DNA of 64,000 bases from Bacillus sp. HMF5848 (GCF_003944835.1 NZ_RWIV01000001.1:2333501-2397500); one strand, 5' to 3'. Counted from the stretch's first letter, positions 31,613 through 41,851 are shown. The notes: a model not told the origin generated them from the sequence alone. Made by a program: numbers and translations.

Positions 31613-31840
31613 TTACTTCTTTGAATCTGACTCCATTTCACCATAGCTTGTTTGTATAGTTGCTTTCCCTCTAATCTTTATTGCAGATGTATGCTCTGTG
31701 AATTGAGCAACCATCACTTCTCCCTTATCTAGCTTTTCAGAATGATGAAACCTAGTATCTGTACCTCTTGTTAATCCAATTACGTTCACACCATCTTCTA
31801 ACGCTTTAATTACAATGAAATCATTTGTAACGTTCTTCAT
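31613..31840 (-). CDS. mtrB: TRAP, trp RNA-binding attenuation protein
   Basis: 75 residues; forms an 11-subunit ring that, with tryptophan bound, wraps (G/U)AG-repeat RNA. The start at 31840 has AGAGGGGA. RNA-contacting residues are visible in [16 protein letters not shown] and in [19 protein letters not shown], where Thr/His-rich loops bind tryptophan and KIRG contacts RNA. Its target leader is in this window at 24,386-24,462. Four bases... of spacing from folE are replaced by a short gap of about 24 bases. Confidence 0.95.
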   Translation of the reverse strand: MKNVTNDFIVIKALEDGVNVIGLTRGTDTRFHHSEKLDKGEVMVAQFTEHTSAIKIRGKATIQTSYGEMESDSKK

Positions 31841-31864
31841 TCTAAATCCCCTCTCAAACATTTG

Positions 31865-32437
31865 TTATGCTTTATTAATCAGTGATAATACTTCTGCGCG
31901 GGATGCTTGGTCTGTTTGGAAAATACCGCGAACAGCTGACGTGACAGTCTTGGCACCTGGCTTCTTGATACCTCTCATAGTCATACACATATGCTCAGCT
32001 TCCACAACAACCATCACACCATGGGGCTCTAATGATTCTACCATTGAATCAGCAATTGTTGAAGTAATACGTTCTTGTAATTGAGGACGTTTAGCAACAG
32101 CATCCACTGCCCTAGCTAACTTACTTAATCCTGTAACACGACCATTTCTCGGAATATACGCAACATGTGCATGCCCATAAAAAGGGACTAAATGATGCTC
32201 GCACATCGAATAAAAATATATATCCTTTACTAATACGAGCTCTTCGTGCTTTTCTTCGCTAAAGATTGTTGAGAAATGCTGCTTCGGATCTTCACGTAAA
32301 CCTGAAAAAACTTCTTCGTAGAATTTGGCAACACGGCGAGGTGTATCTTGAAATCCTTCACGATCTGGGTTTTCTCCTATTGCTTCAATTATCATCTTAA
32401 CAGCCTTTTCAATTTTTTCACGTTGAAATTCAGCCAC
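31865..32437 (-). CDS. folE: GTP cyclohydrolase I
   Basis: First step of folate synthesis: GTP to dihydroneopterin triphosphate (mtrA in B. subtilis). 190 residues. Zinc ligands in MCEHHLVPF near 78-86 and the catalytic stretch [20 protein letters not shown] near 103 are visible, followed by [12 protein letters not shown] near 142. GTG start with AGGAGG. Pairs with mtrB as in B. subtilis. Confidence 0.96.
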   Translation of the reverse strand: MAEFQREKIEKAVKMIIEAIGENPDREGFQDTPRRVAKFYEEVFSGLREDPKQHFSTIFSEEKHEELVLVKDIYFYSMCEHHLVPFYGHAHVAYIPRNGRVTGLSKLARAVDAVAKRPQLQERITSTIADSMVESLEPHGVMVVVEAEHMCMTMRGIKKPGAKTVTSAVRGIFQTDQASRAEVLSLINKA

Positions 32438-32610
32438 AAGCTTTGCCTCCTAAGACGGATGATTCAATATTATTTTCACATGTTTAATCAGATTCTAGCA
32501 CAGCCCTATACGTTAAGCAAAAAGCAATAGGCTATAAAACTGCTTTCATAAGCTTAAGATGATTTATTAAATCAGAACTTCTATAAGTCTAATTTGATAT
32601 AAACTATATA

Positions 32611-32648
32611 AATAAAAGAAGGGTCGATTCATATACGACCCTTCTTGT
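32611..32648. terminator. terminator of hbs
   Basis: GAAGGGTCG (32618-32626) pairs with CGACCCTTC (32636-32644), with A-rich and T-rich flanks, so it can act both ways. It lies just past the hbs stop. Confidence 0.85.
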
Positions 32649-32699
32649 TTGCTCTTAACACCTACTATATTAAATAGTAAGCTGTATGTACTATAGAAA

Positions 32700-32972
32700 T
32701 TATTTCACAGCATCTTTAAGAGCTTTACCTGGTTTAAATGCAGGAACTTTGCTAGCTGCGATTTCGATCTCTTCACCTGTTTGAGGGTTACGACCTTTAC
32801 GAGCTGCACGCTCACGTACTTCAAAGTTACCAAAACCAATCAATTGTACTTTATCACCATTTTTAAGAGCATCTAAGATTGAATCAAAAACAGCGTCAAC
32901 TGCTTTTGTCGCATCTTTCTTAGAAAGCTCAGTGCTTTCAGCTACAGCATTAATTAAATCTGTCTTGTTCAT
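32700..32972 (-). CDS. hbs: DNA-binding protein HU (HBsu)
   Basis: 90-residue nucleoid protein. ATG 32972 follows GGGAGGAGGTG; the longer frame to 33014 is not needed. [18 protein letters not shown] near 46-63 is the DNA-binding arm signature. Strongly expressed single gene. Confidence 0.96.
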   Translation of the reverse strand: MNKTDLINAVAESTELSKKDATKAVDAVFDSILDALKNGDKVQLIGFGNFEVRERAARKGRNPQTGEEIEIAASKVPAFKPGKALKDAVK

Positions 32973-33504
32973 GCCATTCACCTCCTCCCAAAAAGGTATG
33001 TAATGAGGCCTCAATCAAAGTAAAATAAAGTAATAGACCTATAATCATTACTTGACACAATCAGCATTTTCTATACGTTTTGTCGTACGATAAGTAGCTG
33101 ACACGCCTATATTATACGAATCTTTGACATAATTCAATCATTTTTGACAAATAATATTATTATTTAGGTAAATTTGACCAAAGTAGCCAAAGTTTCTGAA
33201 ATTAAGAGTATCACATGAAAGTGAACTAATCAAGCAAAAAAAGCCTTAAAACCATTGATATATAAAGATTTTTTGCAATTCTTTTTTTTATTTGCATATT
33301 TTTAGATAATTTTACCAGTTATTAAAATCCCTTGATGTGTCAAGGTTTTTTTAGGATATCTTATTTTTCGACAAATCTACTATTTTTACAAATAAAATTA
33401 AATTTAGTAAGTTTCAATTTATCATCACAAAATAATGATTTTTAGTACGTCGTTCACTTAATTAGATTTACGATGATTATTTACCTACATGTGTACTTAT
33501 AACC
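32973..33504. other. long gene-free region upstream of hbs
   Basis: About 530 bases, very AT-rich, no supported frame. A minus-strand TATAAT (33111-33116) with an ATTGAA-like box about 16 bases upstream is a possible hbs promoter. The part from 33230 to 33480 looks like relic spacer with short A/T tracts. I see nothing else in it. Confidence 0.5.
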
Positions 33505-33533
33505 ACAAAAAAAGACCCCTAAAGCTAGGAGTC
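33505..33533 (-). terminator. terminator of spoIVA
   Basis: On the minus strand GACUCCU pairs with AGGGGUC (one G-U pair) followed by seven T. It starts eight bases after the spoIVA stop. Confidence 0.85.
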
Positions 33534-33541
33534 AGTTACGA

Positions 33542-35020
33542 TTATAAGATGATGGCAATCAGTCCACCTGATCCTTCATTTATAATTCTTTCAAGTGTTT
33601 CTTTTAGTTTGTATCGTGCATTTTCTGGCATTAACGACAGTTTGGCTTGAATGCCCTCACGTACAATTGAGCTTAAGCTTCGTCCAAAGATGTCAGAGTT
33701 CCAAATTGATAGTGGATCATCTTCAAAATCTTGCATCAAATAACGAACAAGCTCTTCACTTTGTTTTTCCGTACCAATAATAGGGGCAAATTCACTTTCT
33801 ACATCAACTTTTATCATATGAATAGAAGGGGCAACCGCCTTTAAACGAACACCAAAGCGTGATCCCTGACGAATAATCTCCGGTTCATCTAAACTCATAT
33901 CAGCTAATGAAGGAGCGGCTATACCGTAGCCTGTTTGCTTTACCATTTTTAGGGCCTCAGCAACTTGGTCATACTCAGCTTTAGCATGAGCAAAGTCTTG
34001 CATAAGCTCTAGTAAATGATCTTTTCCGCGTATTTCTTCACCAACAACTTCTTTTAATATTTGGTCATACAGTTCGTCTGGAGCATATAAGTCAATCTCG
34101 GCAACTCCTTGACCCATTTCAATACCTGCTAGACTCGCATTATCAATGAAGTCATACTCACTAAATTGACCTACTACTCGATCAACGTCACGCAAACGCT
34201 TAATATCTTTAACTGTTTCTCCAACAGCATTCTGATAGCTTTCGCGGAGCCAGTGATCATCTCGTAACACCATAACCCAGCTTGGTAAGTTAACATTAAC
34301 CTCAAGCACAGGAAACTCATATAGAGCCTCACGTAATACGTTGTATACATCCGTCTCGCGCATACTTTCTACACTCATCGCTAAAACAGGAATATCATAT
34401 TTTTCACATAACTGTTGTCGAAGTGCTTCAGTTTCAGGGTGCTGCGGACGAACTGAGTTCACAACCATAATAAATGGTTTTCCTACTTCTTTAAGCTCTT
34501 CAATAACACGTTCTTCAGCTTCTACGTAATTAGAACGAGGGATTTCTCCGATTGTCCCGTCTGTAGTTATCACAACACCAATTGTAGAATGCTCTTGAAT
34601 AACTTTACGTGTCCCAATCTCAGCTGCTTCATGAAATGGTATTGGCTCTTCATACCAAGGTGTATTAATCATGCGAGGACCATTCTCATCTTCGTAGCCC
34701 TTTGCACCCGGTACAGTGTACCCTACACAATCAACAAGACGGACATTAATTTCAAGACCTTCTTCTACCTTAATAGCTACAGCTTGATTTGGGACAAACT
34801 TCGGCTCAGTAGTCATGATTGTCTTACCAGCAGCACTTTGAGGTAACTCATCAACTGCTCGTGCTTTATCTGCTTCATTACCGATGTTCGGTAGTACTAG
34901 TTGTTCCATAAACTTCTTAATAAAAGTAGATTTACCGGTTCTTACTGCACCTACTACCCCAAGATAAATATCGCCACCAGTACGTTCAGCGATATCGTTA
35001 AAAATATCGAACTTTTCCAA
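33542..35020 (-). CDS. spoIVA: stage IV sporulation protein A, spore coat basement ATPase
   Basis: Mother-cell protein that polymerises on the forespore surface using ATP and anchors the coat and cortex. 492 residues. The Walker A-like loop GAVRTGKSTFI is near residue 24-34, Walker B-like LVDCVGYTVPGA near 115, and an NSVRPQHPET stretch near 196. TTG start with GGGAGGGAG. A sigma-E promoter is directly upstream. Confidence 0.97.
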   Translation of the reverse strand: MEKFDIFNDIAERTGGDIYLGVVGAVRTGKSTFIKKFMEQLVLPNIGNEADKARAVDELPQSAAGKTIMTTEPKFVPNQAVAIKVEEGLEINVRLVDCVGYTVPGAKGYEDENGPRMINTPWYEEPIPFHEAAEIGTRKVIQEHSTIGVVITTDGTIGEIPRSNYVEAEERVIEELKEVGKPFIMVVNSVRPQHPETEALRQQLCEKYDIPVLAMSVESMRETDVYNVLREALYEFPVLEVNVNLPSWVMVLRDDHWLRESYQNAVGETVKDIKRLRDVDRVVGQFSEYDFIDNASLAGIEMGQGVAEIDLYAPDELYDQILKEVVGEEIRGKDHLLELMQDFAHAKAEYDQVAEALKMVKQTGYGIAAPSLADMSLDEPEIIRQGSRFGVRLKAVAPSIHMIKVDVESEFAPIIGTEKQSEELVRYLMQDFEDDPLSIWNSDIFGRSLSSIVREGIQAKLSLMPENARYKLKETLERIINEGSGGLIAIIL

Positions 35021-35092
35021 TGTGCTCCCTCCCGCTTTCCAATTCTTATTGGGATATTTGTATCCAAATTATGAATCATCTAGGACACTACA

Positions 35093-35122
35093 AGTGTATG
35101 ACGTTGTCCTACTAACTATGAC
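35093..35122 (-). promoter_or_regulatory. sigma-E promoter of spoIVA
   Basis: On the minus strand GTCATAGT (35115-35122), a 14-base spacer, then CATACACT (35093-35100), close to the sigma-E -35 and CATACANT -10. Predicted start is about 65 bases before the spoIVA TTG. Confidence 0.75.
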
Positions 35123-35191
35123 ATTTAATAGAAAAAAACATCTATGTATGATATTTTGTCTATCGGAATGTCCAAGATAGTAGTAGACAAC

Positions 35192-35235
35192 AAAAAAACC
35201 TTTCTCTTATGAGTCTATTCATAAGCGAAAGGTTC
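35192..35235 (-). terminator. terminator of yphF
   Basis: AACCTTTCTCTTATGA (35198-35213) pairs with TCATAAGCGAAAGGTT with one mismatch, then T7 on the minus strand. It overlaps the yphF stop. Confidence 0.85.
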
Positions 35236-35959
35236 ATGACTTCTTTATTAAAAATATTGGCTCATTTTTATCATTAACAGTATAAGGCAAGGAATAAGCA
35301 GGTACGAACATAGTCGTGTCAACTAAAATACCACGAATATCATCACCATGTTTAAAGGCATGCTGATTAGATTGAAGAGCGTCATATAAATCAATTCGAT
35401 AGTCAACAAATATTTTACCCTCATTATTCATTACAAGCGGCAGCCCTTTTCCAGAATATGGACTAATAACCTGTAGTGGCTCTTTATACCCTAATTTACT
35501 GTAATCTAGTGCGTATACTTTATCCGAAATAACTTCCTTGAACGGTGGATAACCATTAGACTGTCGATAAATATCAACCCTTAAATTAAGCTCACTTATC
35601 TTCTCCGCTAATCTGATGTCTAATAGCTTAACAGTTGGGGTATTTTCGACGTCAACTAGTACATAAACAAACACACCACCAGCTTCATATGCATTTGCAG
35701 GAGGTTCAGGCAAATATTTAGGAACAAGTCTCGAAAATTCAATCGGATACTTTTGATACACATGAGTTGTCATATCACGAGTCTTAATAGGCAATAAACC
35801 GCCTGTATCTTTTTGAAACGAGTGAACGGCAGCTTGAACACTATCTAATTGATGCTGATATGGTACTTGATTTTGTTGTAAACGTGATTGAGGATATAAG
35901 CAACCGGATAACAAAAGCATACAACTAACCATAAAGAATATGTAAATCTTTTTATTCAT
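35234..35959 (-). CDS. yphF: lipoprotein YphF
   Basis: 241 residues with a lipoprotein signal: basic N-terminus, hydrophobic stretch and lipobox LLSGC ending at about residue 19. The exported part has no catalytic motif I can name; it has repeated beta-rich patches (YVLVDVENTPTVKLLDIR, LVMNNEGKIFVDYRIDLY). Order spoIVA-yphF-yphE matches B. subtilis. Confidence 0.8.
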   Translation of the reverse strand: MNKKIYIFFMVSCMLLLSGCLYPQSRLQQNQVPYQHQLDSVQAAVHSFQKDTGGLLPIKTRDMTTHVYQKYPIEFSRLVPKYLPEPPANAYEAGGVFVYVLVDVENTPTVKLLDIRLAEKISELNLRVDIYRQSNGYPPFKEVISDKVYALDYSKLGYKEPLQVISPYSGKGLPLVMNNEGKIFVDYRIDLYDALQSNQHAFKHGDDIRGILVDTTMFVPAYSLPYTVNDKNEPIFLIKKS

Positions 35960-35977
35960 TATAATTCTACCTCTTTA

Positions 35978-36181
35978 CTATTCTGATACAGGTCCTGAAA
36001 AGACGATAAAGAAGATAATCAGACCTGATAATAATATTAGTACCAACGAAACAAAATTCAAAATGAACTGTAAGATACGATTTTTTAGCTTAAATTGAGC
36101 TAAATAAACAAAAAACACAGATATAAACATGAATCCAAGTCCTGCTAGTGAGAACCACATTTTTATTAAGCCTGGTGACAA
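35978..36181 (-). CDS. yphE: DUF2768 small membrane protein YphE
   Basis: About 67 residues with two TM helices. The frame extends to 36232, but AAGGAG at the right distance precedes a TTG at 36181, giving a protein that begins MSPGLIKMWF, as in the DUF2768 family. Role not known. Transcribed with yphF, 18 bases apart. Confidence 0.7.
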   Translation of the reverse strand: MSPGLIKMWFSLAGLGFMFISVFFVYLAQFKLKNRILQFILNFVSLVLILLSGLIIFFIVFSGPVSE

Positions 36182-36320
36182 GTGTATCATCTCCTTATTC
36201 GTTCGTATTATAACATATCGCCATACAATCATGAATAAAATATATTACAATATCAGTTACTTTTTCAATATAAACGATTTGATAATAAAAGTTTCATAGA
36301 CACGAGCGCTATAGCTCCAT
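36182..36320. other. gene-free spacer between yphE and the gpsA terminator
   Basis: AT-rich, with the yphE ribosome site at its left end and probably the yphE promoter. Together with 36354-36537 this makes a 356-base gap without a supported gene; a plus-strand frame at 36361-36603 has no ribosome site and is rejected. Confidence 0.5.
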
Positions 36321-36353
36321 AAAAAAAGGAAGCAAGAGGGGCTATCTTGCTTC
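36321..36353 (-). terminator. terminator of der-gpsA
   Basis: GAAGCAAGA (36329-36337) pairs with TCTTGCTTC (36345-36353), followed by T7 on the minus strand. It lies about 185 bases past the gpsA stop, leaving a long 3' untranslated stretch. Confidence 0.75.
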
Positions 36354-36537
36354 AATTCACGTGACCTTCACACCCTATCGAACGACCAACTCACAAATTG
36401 CTACGTTGCATTGTATGCCTGTTAGTTTGTTGTTGTATCCTCATCTGCCTAATAAACTAAAAATATGCATCATGAAAATGTTAGTCGGGCGATACATTAT
36501 ATGCGTTATTCCCTTCATTTGTGAGCTTGCGCCTCAA

Positions 36538-37572
36538 TTAATTGCGATCTTCAAGGATATTAACAAGGTCTTCCATCTCATGTGTCTTCATTCGTCCCAT
36601 TAATGATTCAACTGCTTCTTTTGCACTCACGTCTTCAAATAGTAATTTGTATATAGCTGTAGTGATTGGCATCTCAACATTTAGCTTTTTAGAAAGCTGA
36701 TACGCTGCTTTTGTTGTCCTCACGCCTTCGACAACCATCCCCATGCTATCCAATACATCTTGTAACGCTTTGCCTTTTCCAAGCATGTGTCCTGCTCTCC
36801 AATTCCGGGAATGTACACTAGTACATGTAACAATTAAATCTCCTACGCCCGTTAAACCGGAAAATGTAAGGGGGTTGGCACCAAGAGCACTTCCAAGTCT
36901 AGCAATTTCTGCTAGTCCTCTTGTAATAAGAGCAGCTTTAGCATTGTCTCCATGTCCTAAGCCATCAGAAATACCCGCACCTAGCGCAATAATATTTTTT
37001 AATGCGCCTCCCAATTCAACGCCAATAAGGTCAGGGTTTGTATACACACGAAAGTTTTGGTTCATAAACGTATCTTGAATTCGTTCAGTTGCTTGTTTAT
37101 TTTTAGACGACACGGTGACTGTAGTTGGATGACGAAGCACAACCTCTTCTGCATGTGAAGGTCCTGATAAAATAACAACACTTTCCCGTAAATTGTCAGG
37201 TACTTCCTCTTCAATAATCTCTGAAATTCGCAAATGAGTATCTGGTTCTATTCCTTTCGCAACAGACACAATGTGCTTAGCAGATCCAAACAAAGGAACC
37301 GCTTGGCGCAAGACTTCACGAATAGCCTTTGTAGGTACTGCTAACACTATGATATCAAGATGTTTACAAGCTTCCTCCAAAGACAAATATCCTTGAATAC
37401 TATCTGGCAACACTATATCAGGTACATACTTTTTGTTTGTACGTTGCTGATTTATTTCATCTATTTGCTCTGCTAAATGACCCCAAAGTCTAACGCGATA
37501 ACCATTGTCAGATAATACTAACGAAAGTGCTGTACCCCAACTTCCCGCTCCTAACACCGCAATTTCTTTCAT
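36538..37572 (-). CDS. gpsA: NAD(P)-dependent glycerol-3-phosphate dehydrogenase
   Basis: Makes sn-glycerol-3-phosphate for phospholipids from DHAP. 344 residues from ATG 37572 (GAGAGGGGA). Rossmann loop [10 protein letters not shown] near 7-16, catalytic Lys in [14 protein letters not shown] near 190, and [14 protein letters not shown] near 244 are visible. Starts 19 bases after der. Confidence 0.95.
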   Translation of the reverse strand: MKEIAVLGAGSWGTALSLVLSDNGYRVRLWGHLAEQIDEINQQRTNKKYVPDIVLPDSIQGYLSLEEACKHLDIIVLAVPTKAIREVLRQAVPLFGSAKHIVSVAKGIEPDTHLRISEIIEEEVPDNLRESVVILSGPSHAEEVVLRHPTTVTVSSKNKQATERIQDTFMNQNFRVYTNPDLIGVELGGALKNIIALGAGISDGLGHGDNAKAALITRGLAEIARLGSALGANPLTFSGLTGVGDLIVTCTSVHSRNWRAGHMLGKGKALQDVLDSMGMVVEGVRTTKAAYQLSKKLNVEMPITTAIYKLLFEDVSAKEAVESLMGRMKTHEMEDLVNILEDRN

Positions 37573-37591
37573 AGTTCGTCCCCTCTCTTTA

Positions 37592-38902
37592 TTATTTTCT
37601 AGTACGCGCAATTATGCGAATTGGTGTCCCCTCAAAACCAAATGCATCACGAATTCTATTTTCTAAGAAACGTTTATATGAAAAATGTAATAGCTCTGGG
37701 TCGTTAACGAAAATAACAAACGTTGGTGGCTTTATAGCAACTTGTGTGCAGTAATAAATTTTCAAGCGATTCCCTTTGTCAGTAGGAGTCGGGTTCATCG
37801 CCACCGCATCCATAATAACATCATTTAATACGTTCGTCTGAACTCGTAATGAGTGATTTTCACTAACTTGCTGAATAACAGGAAGAAGATTATGAATTCT
37901 TTTTTTGGTTATCGCAGACAAAAAGACAATAGGTGCATAATCAATATATTGAAAATGATCACGAATTTTTTCTTCCCATTTTTTCATTGTTTTTTCATCT
38001 TTTTCAACCGCATCCCATTTGTTAACAACAACGATGACACCCCGTCCTGATTCATGAGCATATCCTGCTATCTTTTTATCCTGTTCAATGATTCCTTCTT
38101 CACCGTCTAGAACAACAAGTACAACATCAGAACGTTCAATTGCTTTTAAAGCTCTTAACACACTATATTTTTCAGTAGATTCATACACCTTACCACGCTT
38201 TCGCATGCCAGCTGTATCTATAATGACATATTCTTGTCCCTCTCTAGTAAATGCAGTATCAATAGCATCTCTTGTAGTACCAGCAATATTACTTACAATG
38301 ACACGATCCTCACCTAAAATAGAATTAGTAAGTGATGATTTACCTACATTTGGACGACCGATTAAGCTAAATTTAATAGTATCTTCATCATAATCGTCTT
38401 CTATATTCGTCGGAAAATGCTCACATGCCTTATCTAACAAGTCTCCAATACCTAATCCATGTGCCCCTGAAATAGGAACAGGTTCGCCGAAGCCTAATGT
38501 GTAAAAATCGTAAACATTCTCTCTCATGTCAGGATTGTCAATTTTATTAACAGCTAACACCACTGGTTTTTTTGATCTGTAGAGAATATTTGCAACCTCT
38601 TCATCAGCTGGGGTCACACCATCTCGTCCATTAACAATAAAAATAATAACGTCGGCCTCGTCAATAGCAATATAAGCTTGTTGACGGATTTGCTCTAAGA
38701 AAGGCTCATCACCGATATCAATACCACCTGTATCAATAATATTAAATTCATAGTTCAGCCAGTTAGCAGGGCTGTATATCCGATCTCGTGTAACTCCAGG
38801 CACGTCTTCTACAATTGAAATACGTTCCCCAGCCACTCTATTGAAAATCGTTGATTTACCAACGTTAGGTCTCCCTACAATTGCAATAATTGGTTTTGCC
38901 AT
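37592..38902 (-). CDS. der: ribosome-associated GTPase Der (EngA)
   Basis: Double-GTPase needed for 50S assembly. 436 residues: G1 motifs [12 protein letters not shown] near 10 and [12 protein letters not shown] near 182, DTGG and DTAG G3 motifs, NKID and NKWD G4 motifs, then a KH-like C-terminal domain from about 350. AAGGAG site. Confidence 0.97.
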   Translation of the reverse strand: MAKPIIAIVGRPNVGKSTIFNRVAGERISIVEDVPGVTRDRIYSPANWLNYEFNIIDTGGIDIGDEPFLEQIRQQAYIAIDEADVIIFIVNGRDGVTPADEEVANILYRSKKPVVLAVNKIDNPDMRENVYDFYTLGFGEPVPISGAHGLGIGDLLDKACEHFPTNIEDDYDEDTIKFSLIGRPNVGKSSLTNSILGEDRVIVSNIAGTTRDAIDTAFTREGQEYVIIDTAGMRKRGKVYESTEKYSVLRALKAIERSDVVLVVLDGEEGIIEQDKKIAGYAHESGRGVIVVVNKWDAVEKDEKTMKKWEEKIRDHFQYIDYAPIVFLSAITKKRIHNLLPVIQQVSENHSLRVQTNVLNDVIMDAVAMNPTPTDKGNRLKIYYCTQVAIKPPTFVIFVNDPELLHFSYKRFLENRIRDAFGFEGTPIRIIARTRK

Positions 38903-39007
38903 ATTTTTTCACTCCTTATTTAACAAAGCTCTTAAGCAGATATAATTCCAAAAATAAGCTGCCAATAAAAGCTGTCTTTTTTACTTGTATGTATTGTATT
39001 GTCCTCA

Positions 39008-39203
39008 TTGCTTAGCCCAAACTTAAGTCATCACTTATAGGAAGGACCTGCATTCGGTAAAATGCGATGTGCGCCTTGAGCTGCTAAGATTTCAGTTAAC
39101 AGCTTGACCTAAATTGACGTAGCACAGGTGAATACTGACTAGACGATGAAACTAGCCAATAATCTAGATTCAGAAAGTTTATTCTTTCCTTTACGGTAAT
39201 AAA
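39008..39203 (+). repeat. diverged copy A of an intergenic repeat
   Basis: Shares an ordered series of blocks with 41404-41623: TTGCT(T/C)A-CCCAA, CTTAAG, AGGAAGG-CCT, CCTTGAGCTG, ACTGACTAG, ATCTAG and TTTCNTTNACGGTAATAAA. Same orientation as copy B. This copy has lost the clear inverted repeat. It fills most of the 38903-39273 gap downstream of the YIEGIA genes. Confidence 0.6.
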
Positions 39204-39224
39204 TAAACCCTCCAAGTCGGAAGG
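39201..39224 (-). terminator. terminator of the yphA-YIEGIA-cap operon
   Basis: On the minus strand CCUUCC pairs with GGAGGG (one G-U) around GACUU, then UUUAUUU. It lies 50 bases past the stop at 39274. Confidence 0.65.
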
Positions 39225-39273
39225 TCTTAGCTAAGTTATTGTATCAAATACACAATACTATCACAATTATATA

Positions 39274-39459
39274 TTAATGTTTAACAATAATATATACTTC
39301 TTCACTTAAACTGTGTGCAATTCCATCCAAAATAGCTTCAAGGTTCGCTGCATAATAATCCATTTCTTCTTTTGTATTACAATTAAACACAGGTGTCCCT
39401 CCGATAATCTTATTCGGATTTGTAGTGATTGCTGCCAAAATATATTTCTCAAGGTTCAT
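39274..39459 (-). CDS. small capping-complex subunit for YIEGIA
   Basis: 61 residues, acidic (KEEMDYYAANLEAILDGIAH), with a conserved-looking N-terminus LEKYILAAITTNP. Its ATG overlaps the YIEGIA stop by four bases, the arrangement expected for the small partner of this spore-former membrane family. Function is inferred from the family pairing only. Confidence 0.7.
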   Translation of the reverse strand: MNLEKYILAAITTNPNKIIGGTPVFNCNTKEEMDYYAANLEAILDGIAHSLSEEVYIIVKH

Positions 39460-40352
39460 TTAAGCTCTCGCCCCTTTTTATTCACTTTTGATTCTGTCGG
39501 CATCCGAATAGCATTTTCTAAAACAGGTACTTGTCCGATAATTGCGATTGCCTTTTCAATATCTTTTTCCTGTGGTAACACAAACACACCTAGTCTACCA
39601 TCATCTAAGTCACGTTTTGCAAGCGGTACTAAAGCTGGTGTACCAGAGTCACGAAAAACACCGAGTGCTGTTGAAACGTCGTGTAAGATTGCTTGACGCT
39701 GTCCTAGGTTTGCTATTGTCATTCTTGCATTAAAGCTCTTTGGTTTGAGAATAAAACCCATGCCGTATTTCAAAATTTCCTGTTGCCTATCTGGTATACC
39801 TATATTCATGATATATATATTATCAACATATAATCCAGCACCATCAAACCTAGGCTCGACATATTCAATATCAACTATACTTTTCAGTGTGCCTCCAGAC
39901 ATTAATCTATGTGCCAAAAAAATAGCTATAACTCCTACAATTAAAGCAAAAAATATATTGGTCAATATATATACGAATGTACTAACAAAAGACGCAAAAA
40001 TAACTAAGTAATTTCGTCCCTCAAAAGCAATAGCAATGCCTTCAATATAGGTCTTTCCACGAGATACAAGTTCATAGCTATCAACTTCAGTTAACGTATT
40101 TCGTTCCATATTTCTCACGTCTCTAAATTGCGAAGCTGCCAATGCTAAAAAAGTAATAGCTGTGAACTCTTCTTCAAGAATTGCAGGAACAGCAATTGTT
40201 CCGAGACTAGCGGCTATGAAGCCAAGTGCGACGTGAATGATTTTCCCATGCAAATATGTAGGATATTGTCTATAATCAGTTCGAAGCATATATAAACGAG
40301 TTAATGTTCCAATAATAACTCCAAATAAAATAGGATATGAATATTCACTCAT
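39456..40352 (-). CDS. YIEGIA domain membrane protein
   Basis: 298 residues from ATG 40352. The family signature TYIEGIAIAFEGRNYLVIF is near residue 95. About four or five TM segments fill the first 150 residues, followed by a soluble C-terminal domain (RQAILHDVSTALGVFRDSG, DDGRLGVFVLPQEKDIEKA). The family is restricted to endospore formers and probably acts during sporulation. It overlaps yphA at its start by four bases. Confidence 0.82.
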   Translation of the reverse strand: MSEYSYPILFGVIIGTLTRLYMLRTDYRQYPTYLHGKIIHVALGFIAASLGTIAVPAILEEEFTAITFLALAASQFRDVRNMERNTLTEVDSYELVSRGKTYIEGIAIAFEGRNYLVIFASFVSTFVYILTNIFFALIVGVIAIFLAHRLMSGGTLKSIVDIEYVEPRFDGAGLYVDNIYIMNIGIPDRQQEILKYGMGFILKPKSFNARMTIANLGQRQAILHDVSTALGVFRDSGTPALVPLAKRDLDDGRLGVFVLPQEKDIEKAIAIIGQVPVLENAIRMPTESKVNKKGRELK

Positions 40353-40951
40353 GTTCCTTGTCTCTCCTTCACTTGTTTTTGTAGTGTAGAATTCCAATAT
40401 TGAGATATATTTTCGAGACCGCTCCACAACAATATGCCAGTAATCATTAATGCACAAGCATCCCAAAAGAACAACGAACCAATCTCATACGGAAAGCGAA
40501 AGTTATACAAAACAATGGCGTACAATACCTCACCATGTAAGATTCCTAGAAGTAGTGTTAATAGTCTTGCTAGAACATTCTTCACTAGTAAAAGATTTAA
40601 GTAAACTAATAAAAAAACAAGCATCCAAAGTTTATTAAACACTAACCAAACCGGATCAAACAATGAAAACACATGAAAGCTTACATAAGCCATCGTAATA
40701 GAGAGACTAACAATTAAATAATAAAATTGTGAACGCTTTGGGTATTTACGAATGAGAAAATAGCAACCAAGAAAATATAATATAACTAAAGCATTAATGT
40801 CCGTATTAAATAAAGTTACTACTGACGTTGAAAAAGCTATTGAAATTAACAAACAAGTAGCAACTAAAGTCCTCAGCTTCCCCTTATTCATTAAAAAGGT
40901 TGTTATGACCCAACCTATCCAATACAACCAATAAAATATAGCTCCATCCAC
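40349..40951 (-). CDS. yphA: YphA (SeaA)-like membrane protein
   Basis: 200 residues, six or seven predicted TM helices, very few charged residues. GTG start with a GGGGGGTGA site. Assigned from length, topology and position next to der; in B. subtilis yphA lies here. The three genes yphA, YIEGIA and cap are translationally coupled. Confidence 0.65.
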   Translation of the reverse strand: MDGAIFYWLYWIGWVITTFLMNKGKLRTLVATCLLISIAFSTSVVTLFNTDINALVILYFLGCYFLIRKYPKRSQFYYLIVSLSITMAYVSFHVFSLFDPVWLVFNKLWMLVFLLVYLNLLLVKNVLARLLTLLLGILHGEVLYAIVLYNFRFPYEIGSLFFWDACALMITGILLWSGLENISQYWNSTLQKQVKERQGT

Positions 40952-41139
40952 AGCTTCACCCCCCTACCACTTCATTATTGGTATTTTTTCTGAAAAATAA
41001 CCGAACAAAAAGATAAAACCACATGAGAATTTAGGATATTCTTTATTATTTATTACCTGTTTTATAATTCAAAATAGGGTCTTACATATTTTTTATTAAG
41101 TAGAAAAAAATAATAAAGATATTATTATGAGGAGGGATT

Positions 41140-41289
41140 ATGTTGGGAAATGATCGTCAAGAAACAAAGCTAAGAAAAGAAGGACGCACCGAGTCAGACC
41201 GTGACCAAGCCTTACATTATGGCGGAGCAACGAAACTTGAAGGACCAGAACATGCAAGAGCGCGAAATAAAGACAAATACGCAAAATAA
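41140..41289 (+). CDS. ypzI: YpzI-like small protein
   Basis: 49 residues, too short for usual ORF cut-offs, with a perfect GGAGGG site at 41131-41136. The sequence is hydrophilic and repetitive in charge (ESDRDQALHYGGATKLEGP). Composition and length match the YpzI family seen at this locus in Bacillus. It is a plus-strand gene between minus-strand neighbours. The function is not known. Confidence 0.75.
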   Translation: MLGNDRQETKLRKEGRTESDRDQALHYGGATKLEGPEHARARNKDKYAK

Positions 41290-41403
41290 AAACACTAGGT
41301 AAATGAAACTATGGTAACGCGTCCCCAGTTAGTCTTTCCCCTCAAAATTTGGCTTTGAGGAGCGGATAGGCAAACTAGTTCTAGAAAGAAAAGCGCAAGC
41401 ACC

Positions 41404-41623
41404 TTGCTCACCCCAACCAGCTTAAGACGTCCCCCGCAGGAAGGGCCTTCCCTCCTGAGAGAGGGACGGCTTAAGACCTTGAGCTGTGAAAAGCATCATA
41501 TTTTATATCATGCTTTTAAAAAAGATACTCAATGAAGATTATTCATAGATGAAAAACTGACTAGGCGCTAGAGCTAGATACCAATCTAGGTTAAACAACA
41601 TTTACTTTCTTTAACGGTAATAA
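41404..41623 (+). repeat. copy B of an intergenic repeat with internal inverted repeat
   Basis: Contains CTTAAGACGTCCC (41421-41433) facing GGGACGGCTTAAG (41463-41475), so it can fold into a long hairpin. The flanks AGAAAAGCGCAAGC-CCTTG and GACTAGGCGCTAGAGCTAG resemble a repeat family I have seen scattered in Bacillaceae intergenic DNA. It aligns in blocks with 39008-39203. The rest of the 41290-41851 gap holds a terminator and no gene. Confidence 0.65.
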
Positions 41624-41668
41624 AAAATAGACGATTCAACTCTTTAGGAGTCAAATCGTCTATTTTTG
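41622..41668. terminator. bidirectional terminator near copy B
   Basis: AAAAATAGACGATT (41623-41636) pairs with AATCGTCTATTTTT (41654-41667), with inner ACTC/GAGT pairing. Suited to end both ypzI (plus) and the GNAT gene (minus). Confidence 0.85.
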
Positions 41669-41851
41669 TTTTTATAAGCTTAGATTACTGTCTAGCTTAG
41701 AAAATAAATGAAAGAGAGAAAATATAAGCCGAATTTTCCTATGATTTAAGTGTGCCGTTCCCGAAAAAACTTCAGACAGTTGTATGTCGCGGCTAAACAG
41801 ACGTCTTGAAGGTTTTTGTGATAGTAAAAGGTTTTATAATAATTTATTGAT

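Noticed and set aside
36361-36603. 80-codon plus-strand frame after gpsA
   Set aside because: No ribosome site, runs into the gpsA coding region on the other strand.
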